Positions 23,229 to 33,960 of a stretch of DNA of 64,000 nucleotides are shown here, in pieces. The first letter of the stretch is position 1. Each line of letters begins with the position of its first letter. Under the pieces are notes generated by a model that saw only the letters and a program-made list of their open reading frames with translations, searched no databases and was not told the DNA's origin. A program made the translations under genes and the position numbers. The DNA is from Ceriagrion tenellum (lineage: Eukaryota; Arthropoda; Insecta; Odonata; Coenagrionidae), in NCBI GenBank assembly GCA_963169105.1, contig OY720639.1:53487848-53551847 (forward strand), read 5' to 3'.

Positions 23229-23297
23229 AGTCCGCCTCCACCGGGATTGGAGCCACGGACCTTTGGTTAAACCTTCAAAACGCATGACGGGGTATTG
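23229..23297 (-). repeat. tRNA-derived SINE head
   Basis: Minus strand: CCCCGTCATGCGTTTTGAAG, TTTAACCAAAGGTCC, then GGCTCCAATCCCGG (decayed box B) and TGGAGGCGGACTTTTTTCG. The box B to GGAG to TTTTT order resembles the SINEs at 14.7 and 56.6 kb. Confidence 0.45.
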
Positions 23298-23380
23298 GAT
23301 TACAATGAAAGCAACGCTGCAGGGGGGTGATTAAGGGGAGAATGCTGAGGAAGCAAGAAAGAGAATGGGTGAAGTAGGGG

Positions 23381-23432
23381 CATCTACATATTACCTTGCA
23401 AGCCACCTCAAGGATGTGTGTCAGTGGGAAAC
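23381..23432 (-). repeat. CR1-like LINE 3'-end box, short copy
   Basis: Minus strand: a degenerate CCACTGACACACATCC, GAGGTGGCTTGCAAGG, ending at ATGTAGATG. It is the same box and GATGTA tail as the other copies, 5' truncated to about 50 bp. Confidence 0.5.
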
Positions 23433-23631
23433 TTATGACTAAGCTGATGACATTTAGGCACTAAAAATGAAGAAAAGGGCAGCCTAAATAGGCATTAAAA
23501 ATTTCAAAATAGGCACTTAAAATAGGCGCTTAAAATATTTTTTTCATTTCGGACGATTCTATTGGCCCTGGAATCCCAATAGACTAAACCTGTAATCAGG
23601 TTTTCCAGGGAGCATACAAAAAAATATGACA

Positions 23632-23736
23632 TACATCTACGCCTTCGGTGGTGAAATACCCACCCAGGAGGGACTCGAACCCGTAATTCCAAGATTAGCG
23701 GGCGAAGACTTCACCCCGCTACCACCGTGGCCGGCT
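23632..23736 (-). repeat. tRNA-derived SINE with GTAGATGTA end
   Basis: Minus strand: GCCGGCCACGGTGGTAGCGG (5' end and box A), CTTCGCCCGCTAATC, GGGTTCGAGTCCC (intact box B), CTGGGTGGGTATTTCACC, ending GTAGATGTA. The last nine bases equal the tail repeat of the CR1-like LINE family, which would let that LINE's reverse transcriptase recognise the SINE RNA. Confidence 0.65.
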
Positions 23737-23909
23737 AGAAACATAATGCGGCTTATTGCCGCAAAAAATCATCTGAAATTTTAAGCTTGGGCTGAAATAC
23801 ACGATTACTTTTCGGTAAAACTGATGAAGAGGAAAGAGGATAAAACTCAAAATAAAATTAGCTAATAAATTGAAGAAACATAAATTACAAAAGGTTTACT
23901 TATTTGAAG

Positions 23910-24545
23910 TTAATTACAATTTACAACAACATATTTCTCCAAATGTTCTCCTGTAAACTGATGCCAAAAGTGTCAGGATATTTCTATAGTATGAAAATGA
24001 ACTCACACGAGGTGATAGGGCTATACTTAAATGATGCAAGGTCTTCTGGTGTCATCTTTGGTCCTGGAGCAACTGAAGTCCCTGATAAAATGTCTACAAT
24101 TTTCTGGATATCTTCCCAACCAGGGTTCAATTGCATAACTTTTCCTTGTGTACATGCGGAAATAAAAATTCGGGACGGTGATTCTTTCAATTTAAGACCT
24201 TCACATCGGCAATATAAGCATAAAAAGGCACAAAGCGATTAAATTGGTATTTAAATGCAGTAACAACTTGATTATTATCGTTACAAATTGCCCTGAATGG
24301 AAGCTTCATAAAATTTATTTCCCTAATAAGAAACATGAAAAATTTTTTGGTAATATATCTCAGCAACAATAACAGTTCTTATGGACTCTTCTTTAGTATT
24401 AGAGCCATATAATTTCCTCATAAACTGTCTTCAACATTACTAATGTATTCTCATCCAGGGTTTCTCCGTATAACGTCTTAAATTCTTGAGCAATGGATTT
24501 TTCCACATCACTAGGAATATCAAAAAGGCAATGTCCTCAGCTTAC
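23910..24545 (-). pseudogene. hAT-like transposase C-terminal remnant
   Basis: Reading minus from about 24545: DIPSDVEKSIAQEFKTLYGE, DENTLVMLKTVYEEI, frameshift, then MQLNPGWEDIQKIVDILSGT, APGPKMTPEDLASFKYSPIT, SCE, another frameshift, and FTGEHLEKYVVVNCN followed by TAA whose last base is at 23910. The FKYSPITSCE segment and the closing KYVVVNCN are the pattern I know from hAT-superfamily C-terminal dimerisation regions in arthropod genomes. At least two frameshifts and internal stops make it non-functional. The DDE catalytic part is not recognised upstream; at about 24560 the sequence changes character. Confidence 0.5.
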
Positions 24546-25079
24546 TTATGACTGAATACATAATGTGACAGAGAAAGCAAGACGAGCTGGAGAGAGGTTC
24601 AGTGCCAGGAAAATGCAGTTATGCGTAGGAACGTTTGATGATACCACCGTAATGGTAAAGTTACGGCAGGGACTACGTAATGAACTACTAATTGAGTGGT
24701 GGAAGAGCACAGAAAAGTTAGAGTAGGCTTTTTTCGGAAAATATCGCGGTCAAATACAACTATTGGTCCAAGCCTTCGTCAGAAAAACGATAAACTTGAG
24801 GATGAAATAAGAAAAAGGCATATAATGGCTTCATTTCGAAAGAATTTGAGTCACAACATACGTCATTCAACACCTGAAGGGTGATACTCTGAAAAATGTG
24901 TACAGGAAACTCTCTTCCAGTTAAAAACTGTGAAATACATCAGGAAACCATGCGTGTTTTCACAGGCACTCCAAGATAACTTCAATGAGCCAACAAGGAG
25001 GAATGGATATGAGGGTATAAATGTCAAAGACTTAAGTGTCTGCTTTTGATAGCAAGAGAGGAAATAATGATTACATGAT
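24546..25079. other. unassigned, possibly more LINE-derived sequence
   Basis: The plus strand has charged open frames (for example 24696-24884) but no motif I can name. It may be an eroded upstream part of the family C LINE that follows. Confidence 0.3.
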
Positions 25080-25680
25080 AAGGGTAAATAGCGAAATAAT
25101 TGAACAAGTGGGAGATTGAAGCATAAATCGGATTCATTCAGCATTAAGAGGCGAGCGGATGCCGCTAAGAAAGCCGTAGTTAGTATCTGGAGAATACCTA
25201 GGAATGAGTGCTTGCCTAAGGCAGAGAAAATTACTGTACACAGAAGTGTTCTCCTCCCTTAGTTATAATGCGGCAGCGAAACCCGGGTATGTGTGGATAA
25301 GCATAAGAATAAGATAAAAACAGTGGGAATGGGGTACCTGAGAAGCGTTTGCAGCCATAGTAAGATAGATAGGGTTAGGAATGAAAGGGTAATGGACGAA
25401 TGGGGGTTGGATGCTCCAGTAATGGACACACATGAAATGGATTGATGAAGTGGAAAAGAATCTAATAATGAGGAATACTAGAAGTACGAAGAGTAGGATA
25501 GAGTATACAAAGAAATGCATGAAATTCAGGGAAGAGGAGGTGTGCAAGAATAGGGCATTAAGGAGGAAATTGCTGAGATAGACCCACTCTTCAAGGCACG
25601 ATAGCAATAACTCAGTTCTTTGAATTTTGCTACTCCGAAAGGGTTTGAGGTGACAGTACATGTGTATGTATGCACCTTAT
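25080..25680 (+). pseudogene. RTE-like LINE family C, degraded
   Basis: The clearest stretch is RRADAAKKAVVSIWRIPRNE, KITVHRSVLLP, then VGMGYLRSVCSHSKIDRVRN, RVMDEWGLDAPVMDTHEMD. These match the 60.5 kb copy (YLRSVCGKSMMDRVRNEWV, GLDAPAMDIYERS). After MDTHEMD the coding frame collapses, but the 3' end is homologous: CTACTCCGAAAGGGTTTGAG against CTACCCCGGAAGGGAACGGC. It finishes in TATGTATG repeats near 25665-25690. Several stops are present, so it is dead. Confidence 0.65.
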
Positions 25681-25750
25681 GTATGTATTTCCCATGATGC
25701 ACTTCACCGTTTCACCTCCCAAAACCTTATCCTTAACACCGCTGGTGTCA

Positions 25751-25800
25751 TAATACCCAGGCCACACACCCAAGCGGCGCCTCGCAGGGTAGTAGTTAAA
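25751..25800 (+). repeat. CR1-like LINE 3'-end box, short copy
   Basis: CCACACACCCAAGCGGCGCC, TCGCAGGGTAGTAGTTAAATG: the conserved box in plus orientation, wedged between two family C LINE copies. Confidence 0.55.
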
Positions 25801-26020
25801 TGTACATGTATGTAAGAATTTATTTACTGCTATTTGGCCAAAGGAATTGGCTCGCCTTCAATAATTTCCTCAACAACTCCTTATCTTTCCACGCCTCTTT
25901 CGCTTCTCTTACACTCACACATTGCTTTATACACGCTCTCCAATTCTTAAGGCTCCTAATATTTCATAGCCTTCTTGTATGCTCTCTAGTCCTAATATTC
26001 CATCTCTTAAGAGACTCTAA
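25799..26020 (-). pseudogene. RTE-like LINE family C, C-terminal fragment
   Basis: Minus strand: RSLKNWRACIKQCVSVREAK, EAWKDKELLRKLLKASQ. This aligns residue by residue with IRSLKNRRACMKQCMGVN...AKEVFKDRSVWRELLKQ of the 60.5 kb copy. The TACATACATGTACATTT end at 25799-25820 is the expected 3' tail in inverse orientation. It is about 220 bp long and 5' truncated. It lies tail to tail with the plus-strand family C copy that ends 110 bp away. Confidence 0.65.
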
Positions 26021-28264
26021 TACCACATAAATTCATGCCTCAAGTCGTGGGCAAGTGTGGATGGACCAAGAAATTTCTCTCACTTGTCACACCATTCACT
26101 CCGCTATCTGTTTCGTTATTCGATCCTCATCCAATTCGTTGAACATGAGACAGTGTACGTCATGAAAAACTTTAAAGGATCAACATAATTGTATCTTAAA
26201 CTACATATTCGTAAAACTGAACTACTTCTTCAAATCAACTGAGCTCTCAAAACTGTCGAGGTCTTCCAGTAATACGAATATAGCAAAAATATCTCACGAA
26301 TCCCGAGGAATACACAAGGCAAACATTCACAAACATTCAAAATTCTCGCGGGCTAATGCTTATATCATCGGACCACTGGGGCGTGGGATTATGTGCGAGG
26401 ACCGTGGCATTAGGGAACAAAACAAGCCATTAGCTCCGCTACACTGAGTGGGACACGTCATGCACGGTGCATTTGTTTTTGGGATGTGACTGAACTATGG
26501 GCGAGGAGGGCGAGGAAAAAACCTGGCAAAAATACATCACAGCCTTCTGATTTCTCAAGGGCAGAGGCATATCGGGAAAATGGGTGAAAAACAATTTGTA
26601 GGAAGAAAACGAAAAGCAGTGATCATCAAGGATGTTAGCTTCACTTACGCTCCTATTCAGGATTTCCATGTCCCCGTCTTATTCTTCTCATGTGGCTCTG
26701 CAATCCATAACTGATTGTGTGTCTTGGGCTCCTCCCTAATCTTCCACCATTTCCTTTTATCCAATATCCCCATAAATTGATAATGATTTAAGGTTAAAAT
26801 TGAAAACAAAAGTTAATTAGCACGGCAAAAGGAAAACTGATGATCTATACCAGAAGCAGAAGTGGCATAAAATCGATTTTGAAGCTATAGGTACACATGT
26901 TTCGCGTAAATAATTCCCCAAGATTGATATGCCATTATGTCTTATCTGATAGGCATAAGGTCATTAGTGGGGAGATATACCAAATGGCCAGTTGCAATGA
27001 GAACGGGCAAAGTAGAAATCTATGCTGAGAGTTGAGGTTATAAGCACTATATTTTGAAAATATTAGTAGAAAAAAATGACGGTCGATCGCTGAATCAACA
27101 CAATAACTTGCAGTACAGTAACCCCTTCGTAAGCTCATCCAAGTAAAATTCCTTCACTTCAACACCACCATATTAAGGAACGAAAAAGGGGCATTTTTTA
27201 GGCTTGTAAACAAGATGCAGAAACTGAAAGTGTGATTAGATGTCCCTCTGAAATGGCATCGTGAGAACACCAACTTATACGAATAAAAATGCCCATTAAA
27301 TGTCTCTTAATCCAGTTCTGAGCATCAAATTCAAAACCTTTCCCTGGAAGACACACGGTATGTTCTTCAACAGATCTAGCCACATGCCCTCTGGGTAGCC
27401 CGAAATAGTAAAATGATGGTGAAAAAGACTCGTAATTCTTTGAATAATTAAAAAATGACCAATTATAACGGCAAAAGGCGTAAGTTCGAGACAAATGGAG
27501 CAGCAACTGTCTCTTTCTCTAGCTGGATAATAAGCTATAATCAGCGTTCCAAATTTATAAATATAAATCATTATTGACAACTCTGGTAATGTAGAACTAT
27601 TTTTTTCTTTAAAATATACGCTATGTTGACCTTCTAAAATCGCAATACGGTCCCACTTATGGTAAGGACCCCCAAACTAATGTTTCACACGAGCATTCTG
27701 CTACGAAAGTAGTAGAATTTGATTTTTTTAAATGCAACTTCTGCAATTTTTGAGATAAAAATATTCTTTTCTGTAAACTATTATGAATTCACACGAGTTT
27801 TGTGCTTAAAAACGGCAAGTTAGACGGATGAAATGTAACTGCATACCAAGCGCTCAAACGTGGGCGATAAAATTTGAGGACTGCAACTTTTAAAAAACTG
27901 CAACTTTTAAAATTTTAAATTAGGTCAAAATGTAGCCAAGGCGAAAGATAATTTTAGCGTACTCACATCAATAAAGGAAAAACAAAAAAACGTTTCAGGT
28001 GCATTTTAATACATTTAACTCTCCCGCGATCGATGACAAGACCTTTGAGGTAGGTTAGTAGACGGGGTGTAGCTGATTAACTGACGTGTTCCCTAATGGA
28101 TTTTTCTATATCTGCCGCGTAGTGCTAACATCATGTTTTGCATGATACCTGCAGAACTCTTGGATCTCGTCGTTGCATTATACATCAATTTAATAGTTTC
28201 TGTAGTATACGAATATTGTGGTGCACGTGGGTGAAAGTTAATTTCTAAACTGTAGTCCATGATG
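26021..28264. other. unassigned stretch
   Basis: No recognisable gene or repeat in about 2.2 kb. The longest frame (27198-27506 minus, 102 codons) has no motif. Confidence 0.35.
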
Positions 28265-28320
28265 GTGATAATTCACCCCCTGCCAAACACCCTTGAGGTG
28301 GCTTTCAGGGTAATGACATG
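28265..28320 (+). repeat. CR1-like LINE 3'-end box, short copy
   Basis: ATTCACCCCCTGCCAAACAC, CCTTGAGGTGGCTTTCAGGG. It lacks the GATGTA repeats and lies directly upstream of a longer CR1-like copy. Confidence 0.55.
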
Positions 28321-28344
28321 TGGATAATAAGGAGACGTAGACAT

Positions 28345-29215
28345 CGTAAATTAGGATTTATTACAAGATTACTTGGAAAATGATACGAGAAAGTAAAGGA
28401 GCGATGTTATTTTTCCCCCGTGAGACCTCACTTGGAGTACGCCGCCACTATATGGGACCATTACGAAGTAGGACTAGTTTCAGATATAGATAGAATATAG
28501 CGGAGGGCAGCTAGATTTGTTAAAAATTGTTACGATAAACATTGCAATATTACTAAATTCTAGAAGGAATCAGGGTGGGAACCTATATCCGACTGAAGGG
28601 AAAAATATAGGTTGGATCTTTTACGAAAGTTTGATGTAGACTATTTTTTGCCGGACGTTCAACATATATAGCTAGAGCCAAACAATTATGGTAGAAACGA
28701 TCACAGGCATAAGACTAATGAAATAGACTGCAGAACCGATATATTAAAATGACATTTTTTCCACATACATCGAGGGACCATAATAGTTGCGATAGATCAG
28801 TTCTGGGATGCTGACTAGGAAAAGTAAGTTTTTGCACTAGTGATACATATCTTAACATGCTTCTAACCTCGCATTAGCTTCTAACCTCGCATGTAATCTC
28901 GGGCATGATATACTCTTGCATGATTCAGTACCTCGAAGTGCTATGTATCTGTCGCATTAATAATACTAACCAGTACTTGTATCTTGAGTAGTGTACTGCA
29001 TGGTAGCATGTTCTTTTACGTATTACTCTCCTGGTTTCTGGTCTGACTCCGCTCTGTTGTCTCGACTGCTTTTGGCCAGCGCCTGGAATCCGGGGGAACG
29101 TGCGCGGTTCTGATTTGAACTGGGGTGAGTGCTGCATGCCTGGTGTGGAATCACCCCGTGCCACACACCGTAGTGGTGGCTGGCACGGTATTTCGCGGAT
29201 GTAGATGTCGATGAA
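28345..29215 (+). pseudogene. CR1-like LINE: RT C-terminus plus complete 3' UTR
   Basis: The coding part reads RKLGFITRLLGK, VRPHLEYAATIWDHYE, VSDIDRI, RRAARFVKNCYDKHCNITKF, ESGWEPISD, EKYRLDLLRKFDVDYF, then after a +1 shift FFPHTSRDHNSCDRSV. LEYAxxxWDPY, RRAARFV, GWExLxxRR and FFPRTxRDWN are the standard C-terminal blocks of CR1/jockey-superfamily RTs. At least four in-frame stops (after GK, DRI, ITKF and ISD) and a frameshift make it a pseudogene. From about 28800 a ~400 bp 3' UTR follows, homologous to 42937-43370. It ends in the CACACAC box and GATGTAGATG near 29215. This copy ties the box to an RT-encoding LINE. Confidence 0.8.
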
Positions 29216-29599
29216 GTACATAAGGAAGAGTTACATTAATTCGCCGACTTATCAGCAATCAACGTACCGTAACTACGCCACACAGAAGTTAAGGTAGCAG
29301 AGAAGAGTTAACGGAAATATGTTCAGAATCATTGAATACAGTTTGCTCTGAGGTCTACAAACGATGAAGTAGAATCCCAAACTTTTTTTCACTAACGCAT
29401 TCACCAGAGGGAACCACTTTAAATCGAACTCAGGTAGTTTGATCGACACAAAATATCGTCCATCGCCACATCCTGCTGCGAGGCGAGAAGAAAAAAATTT
29501 TAAAAAACCTGCCCGAGAGAAGGATAGAACATCGCTCATTATCCATGCGCAATTAATTCTTCCATTGATAAGAGACCGAACTCATTGTTGGGTCAGAGA
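29216..29599. other. unassigned stretch
   Basis: Nothing recognised. Confidence 0.4.
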
Positions 29600-29960
29600 C
29601 CAAGGCCAAGCCGTGCCAAGGGGGGAGTGGGTGAGGAGGGTGGGGTAGAACCAGATGTGGAGGAGGGTTATATAGTGCTATTAATGGGGGGAAGAGAGGG
29701 TAGAATTCATAATGGGCCAAGGAGCTGTGAGAAGGGTTTCTTTGAAGGGACGGTGGAATCATGGGGGAGAAGGGTGTTTGTGTGTAGGGAAGAAAAAAAC
29801 AAAAGGGGGAGGGTGTTTTCGAGCAGGGGTAAACCGTGGGAAGATTGGCGGACGCAAAGCTATGCGGAGGCATGGTTGCCCACGGAAACGACAATGAGGG
29901 AGAGGAAGTAATGGAAAGGATGGGTGATTTAGGAGGAACTGCTCCACGAAGGGGAACGAC
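29600..29960 (+). repeat. purine (GA)-rich strand-asymmetric tract
   Basis: The plus strand is strongly G+A-rich (GGGGGGAAGAGAGGGTAG, GAAGAAAAAAACAAAAGGGGG). This leaves the minus strand open for 160 codons as a Pro/Ser-rich frame, which I regard as a composition artefact. A similar purine bias occurs at 61200-61440 and 63240-63440. Confidence 0.4.
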
Positions 29961-30695
29961 TCTCATTTTCGGGACCGGGAATAAAAATTGGCCGGCGAGA
30001 CTCAAACATCCCGAGTCGCGCAGGTTTGGGCACACGGAGTCTTTATTAATTACTTACATCCATTACGAAAATTATGAGGACGGAAAATGATATACTTACT
30101 ATTCGACGAGGTGCAAAATAAACAGATTATGTGCTTGTATCACGCGAGCAGAATAAGTGGTATCAGGAGGTGTAAACAAATATAAAAACGGAACCCTCAC
30201 GAAAAATAAGACGCCCAAGAAAAATAAGATAAGCGAATAAACGAGGCAATGAGAGAAGTATGAGAAAAAATTGTGCATATGAATGAGAAAGTTGGAAGTT
30301 GTGCGAGAGAAAACAATGCATAAGTTTGACTTTCCAATTATTCCAGAGGAAACCCTCCGAGCCTTTTACTCTCGAAACGCCCTGAGAAGTCCACTCAGAA
30401 ATAAGTTGGAGGATTCTTCAGATGACTACCGATGACGGAATTAGGATTCCGCTAAAGAAAAAAGTATTCGCAGTGATTCAGCAACTCGGACCCTCAGAAT
30501 GCGAATATTTTACTCAACCCACCGCACCTATCCTATCCCTAAGAAGGTGGGGTACAAATGTGGACAAAGATCGGCTTTTTGTTAAATATCGAGAGGAAAG
30601 TTAAGGTTTCCGAGGATTTTTTAAATCTCCGATTGCGTGGAAAACGAGTGGTGAGAAAAAGAAGATGGACAACCAATTTTAAGGATAAAAAAACA
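29961..30695. other. unassigned stretch
   Basis: No gene recognised; the 60-codon frame at 30422-30604 has no motif. Confidence 0.35.
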
Positions 30696-30775
30696 GACAG
30701 CTAAAATGGTTAATGCACTCAGCACGAGATCGAGGGATATGGGTTCGAGTTCCGGTCAAGGCGAATGATTCTTCT
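30696..30775 (+). repeat. tRNA-derived SINE head
   Basis: GCTAAAATGGTTAATGCACT (box A region), GAGATCGAGGGATAT, GGGTTCGAGTTCCGG (strong box B). The spacing of A and B boxes is tRNA-like. Acceptor-stem pairing and a CCA context are absent, so I call it a SINE head rather than a tRNA gene. Confidence 0.6.
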
Positions 30776-31395
30776 TCTGAGGAACTTCGCAAAAGGAGAG
30801 GATATATAGAGAAGATATTTTGGTAGCTGGTGGAGGCAGCGATTGAGTAAATGATGTAAGGTAATGCGGGAAGAGGGGGCACATATTATTTTCTTTTCAG
30901 CATTCTTTTAAAAATGAGATCATAAAACGTTTTTATTACGTGATAATGTATTGTTTACAAAGACATTTTGGAGGGCAAGAGGGAGGTAAAATATGAGGAG
31001 AGTAATGGCTGAAGCAGGTGTTATCAATATCACACTTCAAGATACTATTTTACACGGTGTTTCAGGAAGAATTCGACTAACTACTGGAAATGAAGGGAAG
31101 GTGATTTCAAGTTCTTTATAATGTAAGAACCATGAACATGCTATCCAGTAAATATTGCAGTTACCGTGAACACTTCAAACAATAGCAACATCTCATGAAT
31201 TAACCAACATAAGCATGGGTGACGACATAAAAAGCAATTATTATCAGCATCACTGACTTACTTTTCCTATTTCTTCTATTGCTATAGATAATCGTTAGTC
31301 CGAGTTTTTATAGCGAAATAAGCTGGAAAAATATTTGCGTTGCTACTAAAACTCCGTTAATTACAGATTTTGAAACCCATGCCCATTTGACGAAA
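30776..31395. other. unassigned stretch
   Basis: Nothing recognised. Confidence 0.4.
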
Positions 31396-31396
31396 C

Positions 31397-31428
31397 ATTT
31401 CTTGACAATGCATGCATTGTCATTTTCA
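31397..31428 (-). ncRNA. hammerhead-like motif around an 18 bp palindrome
   Basis: GACAATGCATGCATTGTC (31404-31421) is a perfect palindrome. On the minus strand it is preceded by TGAAAAT and followed by AA and GAAAT: the same box-stem-GAAA order as the other motifs, with both boxes degraded. Confidence 0.25.
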
Positions 31429-32905
31429 TACGCTACGAAGATTACCCAAGTAACTCCTTGAACAGTGATCTGTCAAAGTAAGGTTTAGAAAGGTTCGTCG
31501 GTGATCATGTACTTAGCTGTCTCCATGAAATTATTTTCTCTTTAATAGGACGCATTATCATAAATTCGCACATTCACATACCTTCACCTTGTTCACTGAA
31601 ATACGCGATTATATTGCTGCGCTGAAAATGTATTTGCATTGTTTATAGAAACAAGCAAAAATAAAATTGATCTTCCTTTCAGTGATCGAACAGATTGGAA
31701 AGGAATTTAAAGAAATAATTCGAAATGTCGCTTCCAAAATAAAGGAAACGGATTAAAAGTGATCACAAACTTCTACTGTCATTATTGAGGAAGAGAAATA
31801 TAATTTTATTCAATAAATATCGAGATAATGAACGCCTTCTTCTATGGTATGTGTAATTCAATTTTTTTGCCCTCTTTTAAAACCGAGATCATCAAACGCT
31901 TTTAATCGGTCATAATTTGTGTTTACAACATTTGGTAATTTAAAGAGTTTATTCAGTTTAAGTACTATTATTCTTGCCCTCATTACTTAAAAACACACCA
32001 CTGTGTACCGCGAGTGAGCACTAAACCGCCAGCCGTAAGAATAGCGTTTTGCTGTATTTAGATGGTGGATAGAAAACAATGTATGAGGCGGAAAAATAGG
32101 AATTAATAAAGGAAGGACGAAGTGTCGAAGAGAGTATAGCATGGGACCAAAGACATTTTTACTGGACTTGCAGTTTATAAATCGTCCAACAAGACCGACC
32201 AAAACTAGCCGAACACTATGAGAAATGACACCAGCACGAGTAGGAGACAAAAGAGGAAGGCAGCGACGCGACGTCGGACGGACGAAAACTGAGAAGTTGA
32301 CAATGGCTCTAAGTTAGGCTTGATTCTCATTAATTAGCGTGAGTGCCTTTAAAAAATAATAAGAACGGCCATCTACTCTTCACTTCCGTGTTTAAGGAAG
32401 GAGAGTCATTGATCAAAGAAGTGTTAGCATAGGGTGCCCATTGAGGCACTGGGAGTCACCTTCCTGCTTGTCAAACGGTCACGATGCTCATCTCATTTTT
32501 CAGGAGCACTCTCATTAATTGACACGTTCTGTGTTTGGCTTCCCATGGAGTCTTCTAGAATGACATTATCAGTGTTCTATCTTTCCCCCTTTTTAAGGAA
32601 AATACTTCCAAAGGTGGAACATTTTATGACGACATAAAAAATTCGAAACCGGTAACGCAGCAATTGTGAAAGAGCGGAAAATGACACAATTTTTTATCCT
32701 CATAACTAATAAACAGATATATTATTTTATTCTGGAAAACTGCATAGATTTCACTCCTCGTGAAATACCAATTAATGACAGTGCTGCCGAAAAAAGAGAC
32801 AAGTAATTATAAGGGTATGAAAAATTAATACTTAGGGATACTCTAAATAATTCATATAAACAAAGTCCACTACTATAAGAAGCGTTGTCCATGATCAACT
32901 CCATT
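31429..32905. other. unassigned stretch
   Basis: Nothing recognised in about 1.5 kb. Confidence 0.35.
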
Positions 32906-33181
32906 TACAGTAGAATCCCGCATTACGATATTAATTCATTCCATGGGATCGCTTGCAAAATGTATTCCGTCGTAAAGTGAACCAGCATTTTACCGGCCTC
33001 GGGAAAGGTTTTCACGTAACAACAAATATCAATACGTTGCTATTATTAAAAAAATCCTTTTACAAATAAGAGTTAAAATGTTTAATAAATGTGTATTAAA
33101 TTATGGGTGTAAAATATAATATCACCGAACGTTGAAATTTGAAATTCGCGCGCAATAGGATGCAGATCGTTATGTGAATCC
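32906..33181. mobile_element. possible pogo/Tigger-like element end, cut by the gap
   Basis: TA then CAGTAGAATCCCGCATTACG, followed by ATTCATTCC...TCGTAAAGTGAA, is the style of terminus seen in pogo/Tigger-like elements with TA targets. The matching right end is not visible before the N run, so the element, if real, is truncated or continues into the gap. Confidence 0.35.
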
Positions 33182-33381
33182 NNNNNNNNNNNNNNNNNNN
33201 NNNNNNNNNNNNNNNNNNNNNNNNNNNNNNNNNNNNNNNNNNNNNNNNNNNNNNNNNNNNNNNNNNNNNNNNNNNNNNNNNNNNNNNNNNNNNNNNNNNN
33301 NNNNNNNNNNNNNNNNNNNNNNNNNNNNNNNNNNNNNNNNNNNNNNNNNNNNNNNNNNNNNNNNNNNNNNNNNNNNNNNNN
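33182..33381. other. assembly gap of 200 N
   Basis: Exactly 200 unspecified bases, a conventional placeholder of unknown true length. Open frames spanning it are meaningless. Confidence 0.99.
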
Positions 33382-33794
33382 GAAATTCCTTGTTAAATAT
33401 TTGGCGTTATTCAATACGTAAGATAATGGATATTCCCTTCAAAAGATACAACAGTGTGAGGATAAAAACAAAAAATGTAGACAGAACAACACAGGGTTGG
33501 AAACCATGGTAACACCCTTCCACCAATGGAGGATAATCCAGATATTTGATAGCCGAACCATAGGTTGAGCCTAAGACAAAGATCTGTATCCTAAATAACA
33601 GTTTCAACGTCTCTGTTATTTTTGCAAACACCATGTCAATGGTAAGAAATTGGAGAACGTTAGAGATCTGTCTCTCATAATTTGAAATAACACATTGAGA
33701 AGTAACGGCAAATACCATGTAAAACCTCTCTAATGACGAAAGTATAAGCAAAATCAAGGAAAAGTCTGGCAGACGCCTATACTACCTTTCCCTT
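33382..33794. other. unassigned stretch
   Basis: Nothing recognised; the minus-strand frame at 33407-33757 (116 codons) has no motif. Confidence 0.35.
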
Positions 33795-33960
33795 TCTTAT
33801 TATGTAGATACTAACCATCTAGCTACATGTGACCCTGTTCTCTAGCATGTCTCCCTTAAATACCCTAGTTGCAAGTCAATAGTGCATGTTTGGTGATCTT
33901 CACCCCCTGCCACACACCCTCGTGGTGGCTCGCAGGGAATTACGTAGATGTAGATGTATA
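33795..33960 (+). repeat. CR1-like LINE 3' end (subfamily 2) with intact GATGTA tail
   Basis: Matches the minus-strand copy at 39368-39490 from TCTAGCATGTCTCCCTTAAA through AATAGTGCATGTTTGGTGAT, the CACCCCCTGCCACACACCC box, GTGGTGGCTCGCAGGG, to TACGTAGATGTAGATGTA. These two are the most similar short copies in the window and define a subfamily with its own ~100 bp lead-in. Confidence 0.75.

Noticed and set aside
26640..26780. Minus-strand peptide with RKWWKIREEPKTHNQLW
   Set aside because: Looks protein-like but I could not match it to any transposon or host family with confidence.
29553..30035. 160-codon Pro/Ser-rich frame on the minus strand
   Set aside because: It mirrors a purine-rich tract on the plus strand; no domain, no splice context, low complexity.
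30696..30775. True tRNA gene
   Set aside because: Good box B but no closing acceptor stem; treated as a SINE.
33082..33512. Open frames running across the N block
   Set aside because: Unknown bases make the frames artificial.
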